A model generated the notes under the pieces. That model saw nothing but the letters and a program-made list of their open reading frames with translations, searched no databases and was not told where the DNA came from. Source: Erodium maritimum (lineage: Eukaryota > Streptophyta > Magnoliopsida > Geraniales > Geraniaceae). From it: a stretch of 64,000 bases of DNA. The stretch covers positions 20,453,228 to 20,517,227 of the forward strand of contig OY997595.1 in the NCBI GenBank assembly GCA_963921825.1, given 5' to 3'. This document shows, one piece after another, positions 9,037 to 19,451 of this stretch (position 1 is the stretch's first letter; each line of letters starts with the position of its first letter). A program made the translations under genes and the position numbers.

Positions 9037-12000
9037 TTAAATCAAAAGCCAATAAACCCGGTATCGGGTCCGGCATACAATCAAGAGCAAAAGAAATAGT
9101 GCCCATTCCCGGGCTTTATGAGCTATGGTATGAGCTACTTGGTTAGCCTCCCTGTAACCCTCTAAGCCCCTCAATAAAACTTTACAGTCTTCAATAATAT
9201 TCCCCAGCGGGGTAAAAAGCCTATCATCAGAATTTATAGCCAAAACTACTCCAAGGCAATCTGTCTCCACCTCCCCTTCATGCCATTCTCCCTGTTGAAG
9301 CCATCGGAGTGCCTCCCGAACCACCATCGCCTCTACCATCTCCGGATCTTTGAACCCCGGGAAAAAAAAACTCCGAACTCCCAAAATCTCCCCTTCGGCT
9401 CCCCTAACCACGACCCCTCCTCCACCGCCCCACCCTTCAAAGATGGCTCGATCTACATTTAGTTTCACACGGTTCAAAACTGGCCGGCGCCACTTCCTGT
9501 TTGACTGCTCTGCTGCCGGTCCAGCCTTCAAACCAAGTGCATGCGCTTCCACCCACTCCTTCCACATACTCATGGTCATTTGAAACAGTGCTTCTCCTGC
9601 AACTTTCCTAGCTTGCCATACCCTCATATTTCTTGCACGCCAAAGAACCCAACATCCCATGACAATTTAGCCTATTAGCTCAGATCTTCCTGTATCTTTC
9701 TGCAATACCAACCACTCCCTGAACGTGGCATGTTGCCCCAAAATTACTTCTGGTATCCTCCCCCAAAGATCTCTAGCAACCGGACAGTCTATAAACACAT
9801 GCTCCACAGTCTCCATATCACCACATTCAGTACAATGACCCTGTACTGGGACATATCGGGCTCTTAAGTTCATATTAGTTGGCAAGTTACCTGTTACTCC
9901 TCTCCAAATAAGGTGGTGTACCTTAGGCGGGACTTGGAGCGCCCAAACCCATTTCCAAAAATCATTCTGTTCCTCCTGTCTCCAAATACCTCTTCTAGCC
10001 TGGATCTCCCTGTAAGCCACTTTGACTGAGTAAACACCGTCTCTAGTGCCCTTCCAATACCACCCATCCTCCTCCAAAGATAGACTGAGAGGAACACTTA
10101 AAATTGCCTCAGCGTCCCTCTCAGAAAATAGCCTGTACACCAAATCTGAATTCCAACTCCTTTGACCCAACATAAACAACCGGTTTATGGCCCATCCATC
10201 CACCCCTCTCGGTTCCTCCTGGATAAATCCCATGTCATTATTGACCCACGGATTATTCAGGATAGCCGAATCCCCGGACCTCACTACCCTTCTGATTCCT
10301 CTCCGGACCACCTCTTGGCCAGCCAAAATACTCCTCCAGATCGGGCTAACAGGTCCCCGGACTTCTGCATAAATAAACTCTGTCAACGGGAAGTACTTGG
10401 CTTTCAGAACTCTCGCCACTAAACTGGCTTTATGGTGCATTAATCTCCAACCCTGCTTCCCCAGAAGAGCCACATTAAAATCCTGCAGGCTTTTAAATCC
10501 CAAACCACCCATCAACTTGTGGTTACACAACTCGCCCCAGTTCCTCCACCTGATTCCTTTCCCGGTCCTGTTGTTATGAGACCACCAGAATCTATTCATA
10601 ATTGTCTCAATTTCTCTAATGAGATCATGAGGTAACAAGTGAACGCTCATTAAATAAGCTGGTAACGCCTGAATCACCGCCTAGAGGAGAACCTCCTTTC
10701 CAGCTTTGCTCAGTAATAATTCATCCCAGCTTCCCAATCTATTCTGTATACGGTCTTTGATATATTTAAAGGTCCGGTACTTACTCCTTCCCACCATTTC
10801 CGGCATGCCTAGATATGTCCCGACCTCTTCCACACATCTCATGCCAAGCACTTCCGCCACCCGCCCCTTCTCCCAGCCTCCAGTGTTCGGGCTAAAGTAA
10901 ACCATAGACTTCTGCGGATTTATCTGTTGCCCCGAAGCCTCCTCCTATTTGCCCAGCAGCTCCTTCCATCTGAGTGCCTCAGCTTCAGTAGCCCGTCCAA
11001 AGAAAAAGCTATCATCAGCGAAGAATAAATGTGTAATTGATGGGGCGCTTCGAGCTACCTTCGATCCTTGAATCACGCCCCGACTCTCAGAGTCATCAAT
11101 CAATCTAGAAAGTCCCTCCGCACAGATGATAAACAAATAAGGTGAGAGTGGATCACCCTGTCTTAAACCCCGACCCGGATTGATCGCTCCCATTCTCCGC
11201 CCTTCTGCCGTCACCCAAAGTTGCGGAGTTCTCACACACTCCATAACCAGACCTACCCACCGGTCATCAAACCTCATGTTCAACATCACTTTCTCCAAAT
11301 AACTCCACTCCACCCTATCATACGCCTTACGCATATCCACCTTCATTTCCATCATCCCCACTTTACCCCGCCGTTTTGACTTGAGAGAATGGAGCACCTC
11401 ACCTGAAATAATTATGTTGTCAGTAATCAAACGACCTTTCAGGAAAGCGCTCTGTGATTCCGATATAACATTCTGCAGGCATCTAGACATCCGGGCCACC
11501 ATAACTTTAGTAATGATTTTGTAAACTACATTACATAAAGCTATTGGCCTAAATTCGCTCATCACCTCTGGTCTTTTTACTTTCGGGATCAACACTACAT
11601 TTGTCTCGTTTAATGAGAGAGGAAAATGTCCTGTTGAGAACACCTCTCGCACAAGAAGATGTATCTGATCCCCCACAATATCCTAATATTGCTGAAAAAA
11701 TCCCGGATTCAAACCGTCCGGTCCCGGCGCTTTGAGTGGCTTCATGCTAAATAAGGCTCTACGAACTTCACATTTTTCAACCGGTTTGTGGAGCTCCCGA
11801 TTCTGCCCATCCGTGATACCTCGGGGTATTAAACTGCTAACCTCGTCCATCCCTGTCTCTCCCGCAGCAAACAATGTTTCAAAATAATTCACAACCACCT
11901 CTTCCAAACCCTCCCCCCAATTCCGCCTGACCTCTTGTTCATCTCTCAGGAACCTGATCATGTTCCTCCTTCTCCGCGCCGATGTTTTAACATGAAAATA

Positions 12001-13062
12001 ACGCGTGTTACGGTCTCCACTTACATACCAATGTAGCTTGGCTCGTTGCCTCCAAATATCGTCCCGCTGAGCCAACAAACCTGTAAGCTTCACCCGTAAC
12101 TGATGCACCCTCTCCCCACTTTGCATGTCCCATCTCCCTTTGAGCCTATTCATTTCCTTCTTGCATTCTTTAACACGCTTGTTTATAGGCTCCGGGTTCA
12201 GCTCGCTCCACCTCTTTAATTCACCTGTCACGTGTCTGATTCTCTCACCAATACTAGCATCCGGGTTTGCCTCCCATGCTCCCCGAACCACTTCCGCACA
12301 ACCGGGTTCCCGGGCCCAAGCTTCCTCAAACCTGAAGGCTTTAGCTCTCCAACCTTGTTCCTCTTTCCTCCCAAATAGCAGTATTGGCGCATGGTCCTAG
12401 GTGGACAGCCCCCCGTACACTAATCTCGTCTCAGGAAAAACAGTGTCCCAAACATAGTTTGTCGCAGCTCGGTCCAACTGAATCTCCATACGTCGTGGCC
12501 CTTGTCGTCCCTTCTCCCATGTATACCTGTACCCTCCTTTAGGCACATCCCGAAGCCCACTATCATTCAGAGCATTCGAGAAGCCTTCCTGCAAGTTCCT
12601 CGGGTAAGGATCACAACCCCTAGCATCCTCGTCCGTCAAGGTGTTGTTAAAGTCACCTATCATAGCCCAAGGGAGCTCACTCTGCGTGCTCAGCCTTCTT
12701 ATCAAATCCCATGTTTTCCACCTCTCCCCCCTTATCGGTTTGCCATAAATTCCAGTAATGCGAACTCTAATCCCCTCCTCATTTACATACTCCATGTTTA
12801 TATGATTTGGGGAAAGAGTTTTAAGAGTACCTTCCTCGTCACCTTTCCAGTACATGGCAATACCTCCACCACCGTTCCTGCTTTCCACATAACACACACC
12901 GTCCATAGCCAATCTCCCCTTCATCCTCTCCATAAGCTCCTTTTTACACTTGGTTTCTGACAGAAAAACCACTTCGGGCTTCTTTTGAGCAACATACTCA
13001 ATTAGGAACTGTTGCGCCCAAGGGTTCCCAAGCCCCCGACAGTTCCATGCTAGGATGATCAT
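9037..13062 (-). pseudogene. LINE ORF2: endonuclease, reverse transcriptase, RNase H
   Basis: About 1342 codons in one frame with five internal stops (near 12394, 11680, 10942, 10678 and 9664) and no frameshift. The N-terminal AP-type endonuclease runs 13062-12390: start LAWNCRGLGNP, metal ligand in FLSETK, GDFNNTL. The stop at 12394 falls on the serine position of the catalytic SDH motif. The reverse transcriptase runs about 11950-10800, with AYDRVEWSYL, GLRQGDPLSPYLF and the catalytic FADD. Then come a zf-RVT region (10000-9740, VPPKVHHLIWR, CTECGD, EHVFIDCP) and an RNase H domain (9500-9100) with its acidic residues in NVD, EAMVVREAL and VETDC. In the family ORF2 nicks the target and copies the RNA in place. 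The start codon overlaps the ORF1 stop as ATGA. Confidence 0.9.
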
Positions 13063-14438
13063 TGGGATTGGCGGGGTTGCTTAGCAACCCTCGCCAATTC
13101 CTTCGGTACTACATCTTGGGAATCAGGGGCAAGAATTGTCCCAAAATCTCCCTTTTGCTCTCCGATCTCTAGACTTCTCTTCCTCCGGGATGGAACACTG
13201 TCCTGACCTTGAGACGAAACACTATGGGAGGTGTTCTCTCTAGTCCTCTCTATTCTTTTGAAACGTTTGAACACTCTGTCCATTCCCACCTCCCTCACCT
13301 CTGTTCCAACCGACTGAGCCTTGTTACCAGCTAGTGCAGAGGTGACCACTACATTTGCTCCCTCAACCGGTTCTTTATTCATGTCCACAGTCTTCAAATC
13401 CCTCCCTCCTCTCATCTCATTATCTGTCAGTATTAAATTCCTTAAGGAATGGGAAGATGCACTATCCCCTTCTGAACCTTCCTGTGTCTCCAACTTCTTA
13501 CTTCTCCTTCCCAAAACCACCCCTCTTCTCATTGAACTTGCCACATTACTATCCCCATGTCCTCCTTCAGCAGACCGAACAGGGGAGCTGCTCTTCTTGG
13601 AGCAGCCATCCTCAACCAAATGACTCTGTTGAGGCATGGCTGAATTCTCGGACTTCGAATTACAAGCCCGTTTAACCAAAGGACCCGCACGCAGGAAAGC
13701 ACCATACGGGAGCACCTCCGGCTCGTTGCCAGCCTCGACATATTCACATTCCTTTATAGTATGACTCACCCTGCCACAACAATAACAGAAGTCTTGCATT
13801 CTTTCATACCTTAGGTCCACCCAAACCGCTTCCTTCGTATCACCAAGACCCAGTTTAACTTTTCACCTAAGCGGTTTGTTGATGTCCCAGATTACTCTTA
13901 TGCGCAGATACTCTTCCTTTGCTCGCCCCTCTGCATTGCAATCTGCCTCTAAAAACTTCCCGATCATATTCCCCACTCTAGCCCCAACCTTCTCCGTTCT
14001 AGCCCTGATTGGGAGGTCCAGTATCTGAACCCAAAGGGCCATTTCTGTAAAAGCCAAGTTCTGAGGTTTCATTTCCGGTTTATACACTTGAAGCATCAAT
14101 AGGGATTTGTTGAACCACCAAGGTTCAATATCCAACACACGATGTCTCGAACGATCCGAAGGGAAGAAGAAACCGAAAATTGAAGGAGCCAGAGCCTCAA
14201 TTTTCAGGTTCGGTTCATCCCAAATTCTCCTCAAAACTTCCTTGAAAATGCCCTTATTGAATCATTTCCTTGACATCAATTTACCAGCTAAACCAAATTT
14301 GTATTTCTCACCTCCTTCCAGCAACTCACTCTCCGGGATGAATAGTTCCTCTTCTTCTTCTTCCAGGACCATTCCCCCAATTCTCCCCTCCAGTTCTGCA
14401 ATACCCAACTCGCGATCCACCTGCGAATCCCTAGCCAT
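13059..14438 (-). pseudogene. LINE ORF1: DUF4283 and zinc-knuckle RNA-binding protein
   Basis: Starts at the ATG 14438-14436 (MARDSQVDRELGIAELEGR) and stays in one frame to the TGA at 13061-13059, with two internal TGA stops (one after LMSRK near 14263, one after NKPLR at 13860-13862). A DUF4283-type domain occupies about 14340-13870 (FGFFFPSDRSRHRVLDIEPW). A CCHC zinc knuckle follows near 13800-13755 (CYCCGRVSHTIKEC). The C-terminal third is polar and rich in Ser, Arg and Lys. In plant L1 elements this protein binds element RNA. The last codons overlap the ORF2 start by ATGA, which suggests translation by stop-and-restart. Confidence 0.85.
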
Positions 14439-14637
14439 ATTTCTCCTCCCCTCAAGTCACCTAAGATAGGGCTTAGAGGATTCGAATCAAGCTTCAGATT
14501 CACGCCCAAAACACCACGCCGGCGCCGTTTTTGCACAGTCCCAAAAGAGACGACAAAACCAAAACTTTGACTCCCGAAATTTCCGGAGCAAAGACCCACT
14601 TTGTTTTTTATTTAAATAATAATGAAATAGTTAATGG

Positions 14638-14649
14638 TGTCACCATCCT
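14638..14649. repeat. target-site duplication of LINE, right
   Basis: TGTCACCATCCT, identical to 8992-9003. Confidence 0.85.
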
Positions 14650-15334
14650 AATTGTGTTCAATGTTTGGTGTAATTGTGTAAAATAGCAAGACAATTTTGT
14701 TGAGTGTCCTTCGCATACCCACAGTCTTTTCTGTTCTTTTTCACAGTTTGTGGATGCCATAAAATAATACCTATTCATATATAAGAAGTGTTTGAGTCCG
14801 ATTAACAAGATTGAATTTCTAGTTGTGAAAACTTGACAAGTGATCGTTTTGAACAAAGTTTACATGATATTTGACTTTATTGATTTGTGTCTAAGCTTAT
14901 GGGCTTCACCGTGTCTCTGCCTTTGTGATGTCCACCATTTATGGGGTAGAATAGTAAAGAAATTCCATGTGTAATGTTTTTTTTTATAAGCACTATTTCT
15001 TATAAACTTTTTACTCTAAGGAGGGGGAGGATTGTCGAAAATCTGTTTTAAAGAGACATGTAAAGAAACATAACACAACAAGGCATGGGATTCTCCCAAA
15101 AAAAACATAGAAAACCTACAGCCAAATCAACACCTCACTAAAGGACTGTGTCTTCTGTAGTGTTGAGATTGTTAATCCCACGTTAAATAAAAAAGACAAA
15201 AGAAATGTCACTTATAAATTTAAAATCAAACAATTTTTCAAGTTAACGTTTTAATTGTTGAAGTTTAACCCGATATAAAATGCTCATTTCAAACAAAATT
15301 GACAACAACTACATATACGGTATAGAATCACTTG
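14650..15334. other. intergenic with possible copia LTR scraps
   Basis: AT-rich. AAGGAGGGGGAGGATTGTCG near 15018 looks like a polypurine tract joined to a TG start, and TGTTGAGATTGTTAATCCCA near 15161 looks like the start of some plant copia LTRs. Neither has a matching end, so no element is called. No gene is seen. Confidence 0.3.
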
Positions 15335-15339
15335 AGAGT
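15335..15339. repeat. target-site duplication of LTR C, left
   Basis: AGAGT, repeated at 30456-30460 after the end of the nested LTR. Confidence 0.7.
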
Positions 15340-18300
15340 TGTAAGAACCACGTCCGATCAACGCCGGTCAAACCGGTAGGAAACGGAATTAAAGTCAACT
15401 TCTGTTATTTATTCAAGTAAGCACAGGCTTGACCCCGAGGGTCATTTTGGACCTTAAGAGAACTCTAATGCGATCAAGTTAGGTTCGGGAAAGCTAGGAC
15501 AACTTTGGGACGAATCTGGGAAAGTTTGACTTTTCGCCGAAAAAGTAAACCAGTGACGTTTGGGTCGGCCGGGACTTATTCGGGACCCAAAAAGCTTATA
15601 CGTCGTTACAGCTAGCTTAATTGGGTCATTTCCTTGCAAATAAGGGTTTTCGTGAAAAAGTCAATTTCGGGCCGAACGGGTTCAAAATTGGAGTTTATCG
15701 GATTTTAAATTAGTGGGCTGAGATATTTATGAGTGGAGGTGCACCCCACTTGGAGACTTGTTAGTAAAGTGGTTCTAGAGAGAGGTGCTCCTCCCTCTCT
15801 CTAGAAACTTCAGACTTCGACCTAGAGCCGCCTTAGCTTCGTGTTGCTCTCACCGGTGATTTCCGTGGCCACGGCAATGGGAGTCACCGTCGGTTCTTCT
15901 TTTTCTCCTTTTCTCCCTTCTCCCCTCCCTTTTCCTTTCTCCCGTCTCTCGCTTCCCCTTCCTCCGGCTTGATTTCTGCTGGGTTTTGTCTCCACCGACG
16001 ACGTTAACTCCAGATCTGGTGTGAGACGTTTTTCTACGGTGGGTTGATGGCGAGTTCTGGGTTCGTTGTTTGGCTTTTCGTCTCTCTCGGCTAGCTTCTC
16101 TCATGGCACGAGGTCTGTGCCCCAGATCCACTTATTCTCATCTGTTCTCGGAGGTTCCCGGGCCTCGTCGGAGCGGCGAGGGGTTTAGGTCAGGTTTGGC
16201 CTGATGTGGAAGTCTTGGAGCTGTGGGTGTTTATCTCGTCTTCGACTCGGCGAGTTGGGTTTGCGGGAGCGACTTCTCTTCATCCTTATGCACTTGGGCC
16301 TTGTCAACAACCTCGGTAAGCTCTCTATCTGCACTCCTTTACTCCTTCCGGGTCAGATATGTTTCACCTCGTTCTTCTGAACGGGGCTCTCCCCTCGGGT
16401 CGATGGTTTGGTGATGGCCACTGTCGAGATCTCGTTGAGATCTGAGAGTCACAGATCTGACCATAACTTCACCCCTTATCATTTTCGACCGGTTATTCCC
16501 TCTTTTCCCCCCATCTCTTTCTTCCTTCCCTTATCTTCATTTATATGGATGAGGCTCAACTATTGGTGTTGGCCGATGTTGAGTTTATGCTTAACGACGT
16601 GTGGAAGAAGAATGGTGGGTAGGGATTTGGGGGTTTAGACTGGTTTGTTAGGGTGAGGGATTGTTGTCCCGGTTTCCCATTTTTGGGTACTAGTATTGGT
16701 TGGTGTTAATGGGTGGAGGAAGATTGGTTTTCATCGGGTGTTGAATACTTGGTCCCGGAAGATGTGTGGGATGGAGCTGGTGGGTGTGGGTGCTACTCGG
16801 TGGCGTGTTAGGGTGCTATTCTGGATCTGCTTCGGTTCTTCTTCGATTCGCATCATTGCCTTGTTAGATGCGAAGATTTGCAGGGTTCGGATCAGATTAG
16901 GTTTGGCTCGGTGGCGCGTGGGGCTCGTCACTTCGTTTACTGCTTTGGTTGTTTGTTAGGTTTGTGATGGTTTGGGCCATGTTGCCTTGTGTTGCCCTTT
17001 GGGCCTGTTTCTTATCTTTGGTTGGGCTATGCCCGTTTAGTTGTGTTGTATTAAGTTGTTGATTGATGTATGTGGTACTGTAAAACCCCATTTATTTGAG
17101 AGGGTATTATTGTGAAATCAGAACTCTGGGGTAGGGAAGTGCAACATGTTGTGGTTGGTTTAAAAGAAAAAGAAAAAAAAAGTGGGAAGAAGAATTGTTG
17201 TTTGGGCTAGTCAATTGGGCCAGGCCCAGAGTGTGTGCAAGCTAGTGTGATTACTGGGCCCAAGCCCAACCTAATTGTGCTAACCCTAGCTGCCTACACT
17301 GTTCACCCCTCAGTGTATGCACAATTTTCGAGGAGCCTCTCCCTCTCCCTCTCCAGAAGCTCTCAGCTTCTTCTCCCTCTCGTGTCTGTACAGCCAACAC
17401 GCCGGCGACCACTGTCGGACGCGAAGCAGACCAATCCTGGGCACGAGGAAGCGCTGAAGTCGCCGGCTAACCGTGTCAGGAACGGAGCTCCGCCGGCGAG
17501 ACTCGATTCGCGTCAGATCTGGCTCGCCTTCGCCGCCGGAGGTCTCGATCTGTCCTGCTCTTCCGAGCTTGATTCACGCCTCAACGGCGTCAGGGAAGCC
17601 CACCAAAGGCGAGCGAGGTGTCGTCCGGCCTTCTTCTCCCTTCTCCAAGCTTTCTGCCACCGTCTACCGCCGTGTTCGAGGACGAACCCTCACCGGTGAA
17701 CACGAACCGGCTCCTTCGTGCTCGGCTTGGATCCGTGAGGGTGTGCCGAAGCTTCTACGTTCTCTCCCTGTCACGGACGTCACTCCCAACGTCGCACGGT
17801 CCCTTCGAGCTCCTCGCCGCCGCCGTCGCCGGCGAGCTCCACCAAACCCCCGCCACCGTCGCGAGCTCGGGCGTCCAGACCTGAGTCAGGTCATTTTGGG
17901 CTTTGGGCCAGCTCACTTGGGCCAGGAGATGGACCGGACAGGACGGACTGGGCTAGGCCCAGGTCTAAGGGGAGGCTCTGGATCCGGGCTGGAGCCGGAT
18001 ATGGTTCGGGTCCGGGTCGGGTTTGGACCGGTTTCGGGTCAGGTCCGGGTTCTGGATCCGGGTTTGGGCTTGGATTCGGGTCGGGCCCGGGTCGGATCCG
18101 GGTGAACCCAGATTTATAGAAAAATCATTTTAAAAACAGGTTAATTAACTGTTTTTTTTATTGGATTTAAAGATCAGAGGACCTTTGGACTTTTATTGGT
18201 ATTGATTTGGACGTTTCATTTGTCAAACCTAGACGGGACTTCGCCCGAGCACAAGGGCTTGGACCCGAGCTAGAAGATCGAAGATCACGCCGGAACCCGT

Positions 18301-18995
18301 GTGCAGAACGGAGTTGTGATCACTCGAGATTTTCATCAGAGTATTATTAGAGGAAGACCACAAGGTAGGAAAGTCTTAACTTCTTATTTAAACTCTTAGT
18401 ATGCATGATTAGGATAATAAAATCAGAAAGGTCCTAGAATTGCCTATAGGATGCGAATAACTAGAATAATTGTATTTCAATTACTAATAATCGGATGAGT
18501 CTAGTATGCATATTTAGGATGACGATAACTAGTGAAGCTTGCTTTCAATACTTGGGACTTGATTTACTGGTAGAGAGGCTGTGAAGAGCTCTCGGATTAG
18601 TTGTGTGCTAGGATCACATGCTTGGTTGCTAGTTGTTAGGATAAACTAAGGGTCTAATGAAACTAGTTAGCTTGTATGATTAAATGTTCAATTGATCGTT
18701 CACATGATTGTTGTTTGGTTGAATGCTTACTGGATTGGTTGAGTGATTGTGTTGTTATAATTGTTGATTGAACGAATGATCGAGTATGACTGGTTGTGCC
18801 AAAGGGGTACAATCAGGTGATCGATGTATCGCTAGTTCGTGACAGGTAAGTATACGGTAAGTGTGGAGTGTGAATGGATGTCTTTGCTTGATGAAAGTGT
18901 GATTTGAGAAAGGTTCATTGTTGTATGAATTTAGTGCTTGTGTATTTATTCTTATTCTTGAAATGCTGTTTGTTTGTTTGGTTCGGTACTACACC

Positions 18996-19028
18996 GGGGG
19001 GGGCTGGGGGGGGGGGGGGGGGGGGGGG
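18996..19028 (+). repeat. poly-G tract in LTR D
   Basis: Eight G, then CT, then 23 G. It is at the same site as the 17-base C run (62895-62911) of the minus-strand LTR Z. Its exact length may be affected by sequencing error. Confidence 0.8.
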
Positions 19029-19072
19029 TAATCCGGTGCTGTTGTGGTGGTTGGAGTTTGACAGAGACAGTG

Positions 19073-19451
19073 ATTATTGAGTGGTTATTGGAGCCTGAGA
19101 GCTCGGCAGATCCTACGGGATATTGAGTTGTTATTGGAGCCTGAGAGCTCGGCAGATCCTACGGGATATTGAGTGATTATTGAGTGGTTATTGGAGCCTG
19201 AGAGCTCGGCAGATCCTACGGGATATTGAGTTGTTATTGGAGCCTGAGAGCTCGGCAGATCCTACGGGATATTGAGTGATTATTGAGTGGTTATTGGATC
19301 CTGAGAGCTCGGCAGATCCTACGGGATATTGAGTGATTATTGAGTGGTTAATGAAGCCTGAGAGCTCCGCAGATCCTACGGGATATTGAGTGATTATTGA
19401 GTGATGTGAGGGGCCTAAGGGCTCGGCAGATCCTGCGGGATATTGAGTGGA
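19073..19451 (+). repeat. tandem array in LTR D (CTCGGCAGATCCTACGGGAT units)
   Basis: About seven units of 45 or 57 bp built on GAGCCTGAGAGCTCGGCAG and TCCTACGGGATATTGAGT, differing by an extra GATTATTGAGTG. The same unit, in 45-bp form, is repeated in LTR Z. Confidence 0.85.

Larger units (their letters stand above)
9004..14637 (-). mobile_element. full-length L1-type LINE, inactive
   Basis: A 5.6-kb non-LTR retrotransposon on the minus strand. The order is 5' UTR (14637-14439), ORF1 (14438-13059), ORF2 (13062-9037) and a short 3' UTR with a poly-A tail of about nine bases at 9011-9003. The 12-bp duplication on both sides shows one complete insertion. Both ORFs keep their frames over the full length but are interrupted by stop codons, so the element cannot move on its own. 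Confidence 0.9.

Noticed and set aside
12502..12960. Plus-strand frames across the LINE (also 12125-12400, 13321-13675)
   Set aside because: Antisense shadows of LINE ORF1 and ORF2 domains.
15010..15210. Copia LTR at a polypurine-like AAGGAGGGGGAGGATTGTCG
   Set aside because: No matching end, no target duplication and no pol beside it, so it is left as a possible scrap only.
17235..18105. Long overlapping frames (154 and 210 residues) in LTR D
   Set aside because: GC-rich, low-complexity, in two overlapping frames, inside a solo LTR with proven target duplication. No domain recognised.
19073..19451. CRISPR-like repeat array
   Set aside because: Repeats are contiguous tandem units of 45-57 bp without unique spacers, inside a plant LTR.
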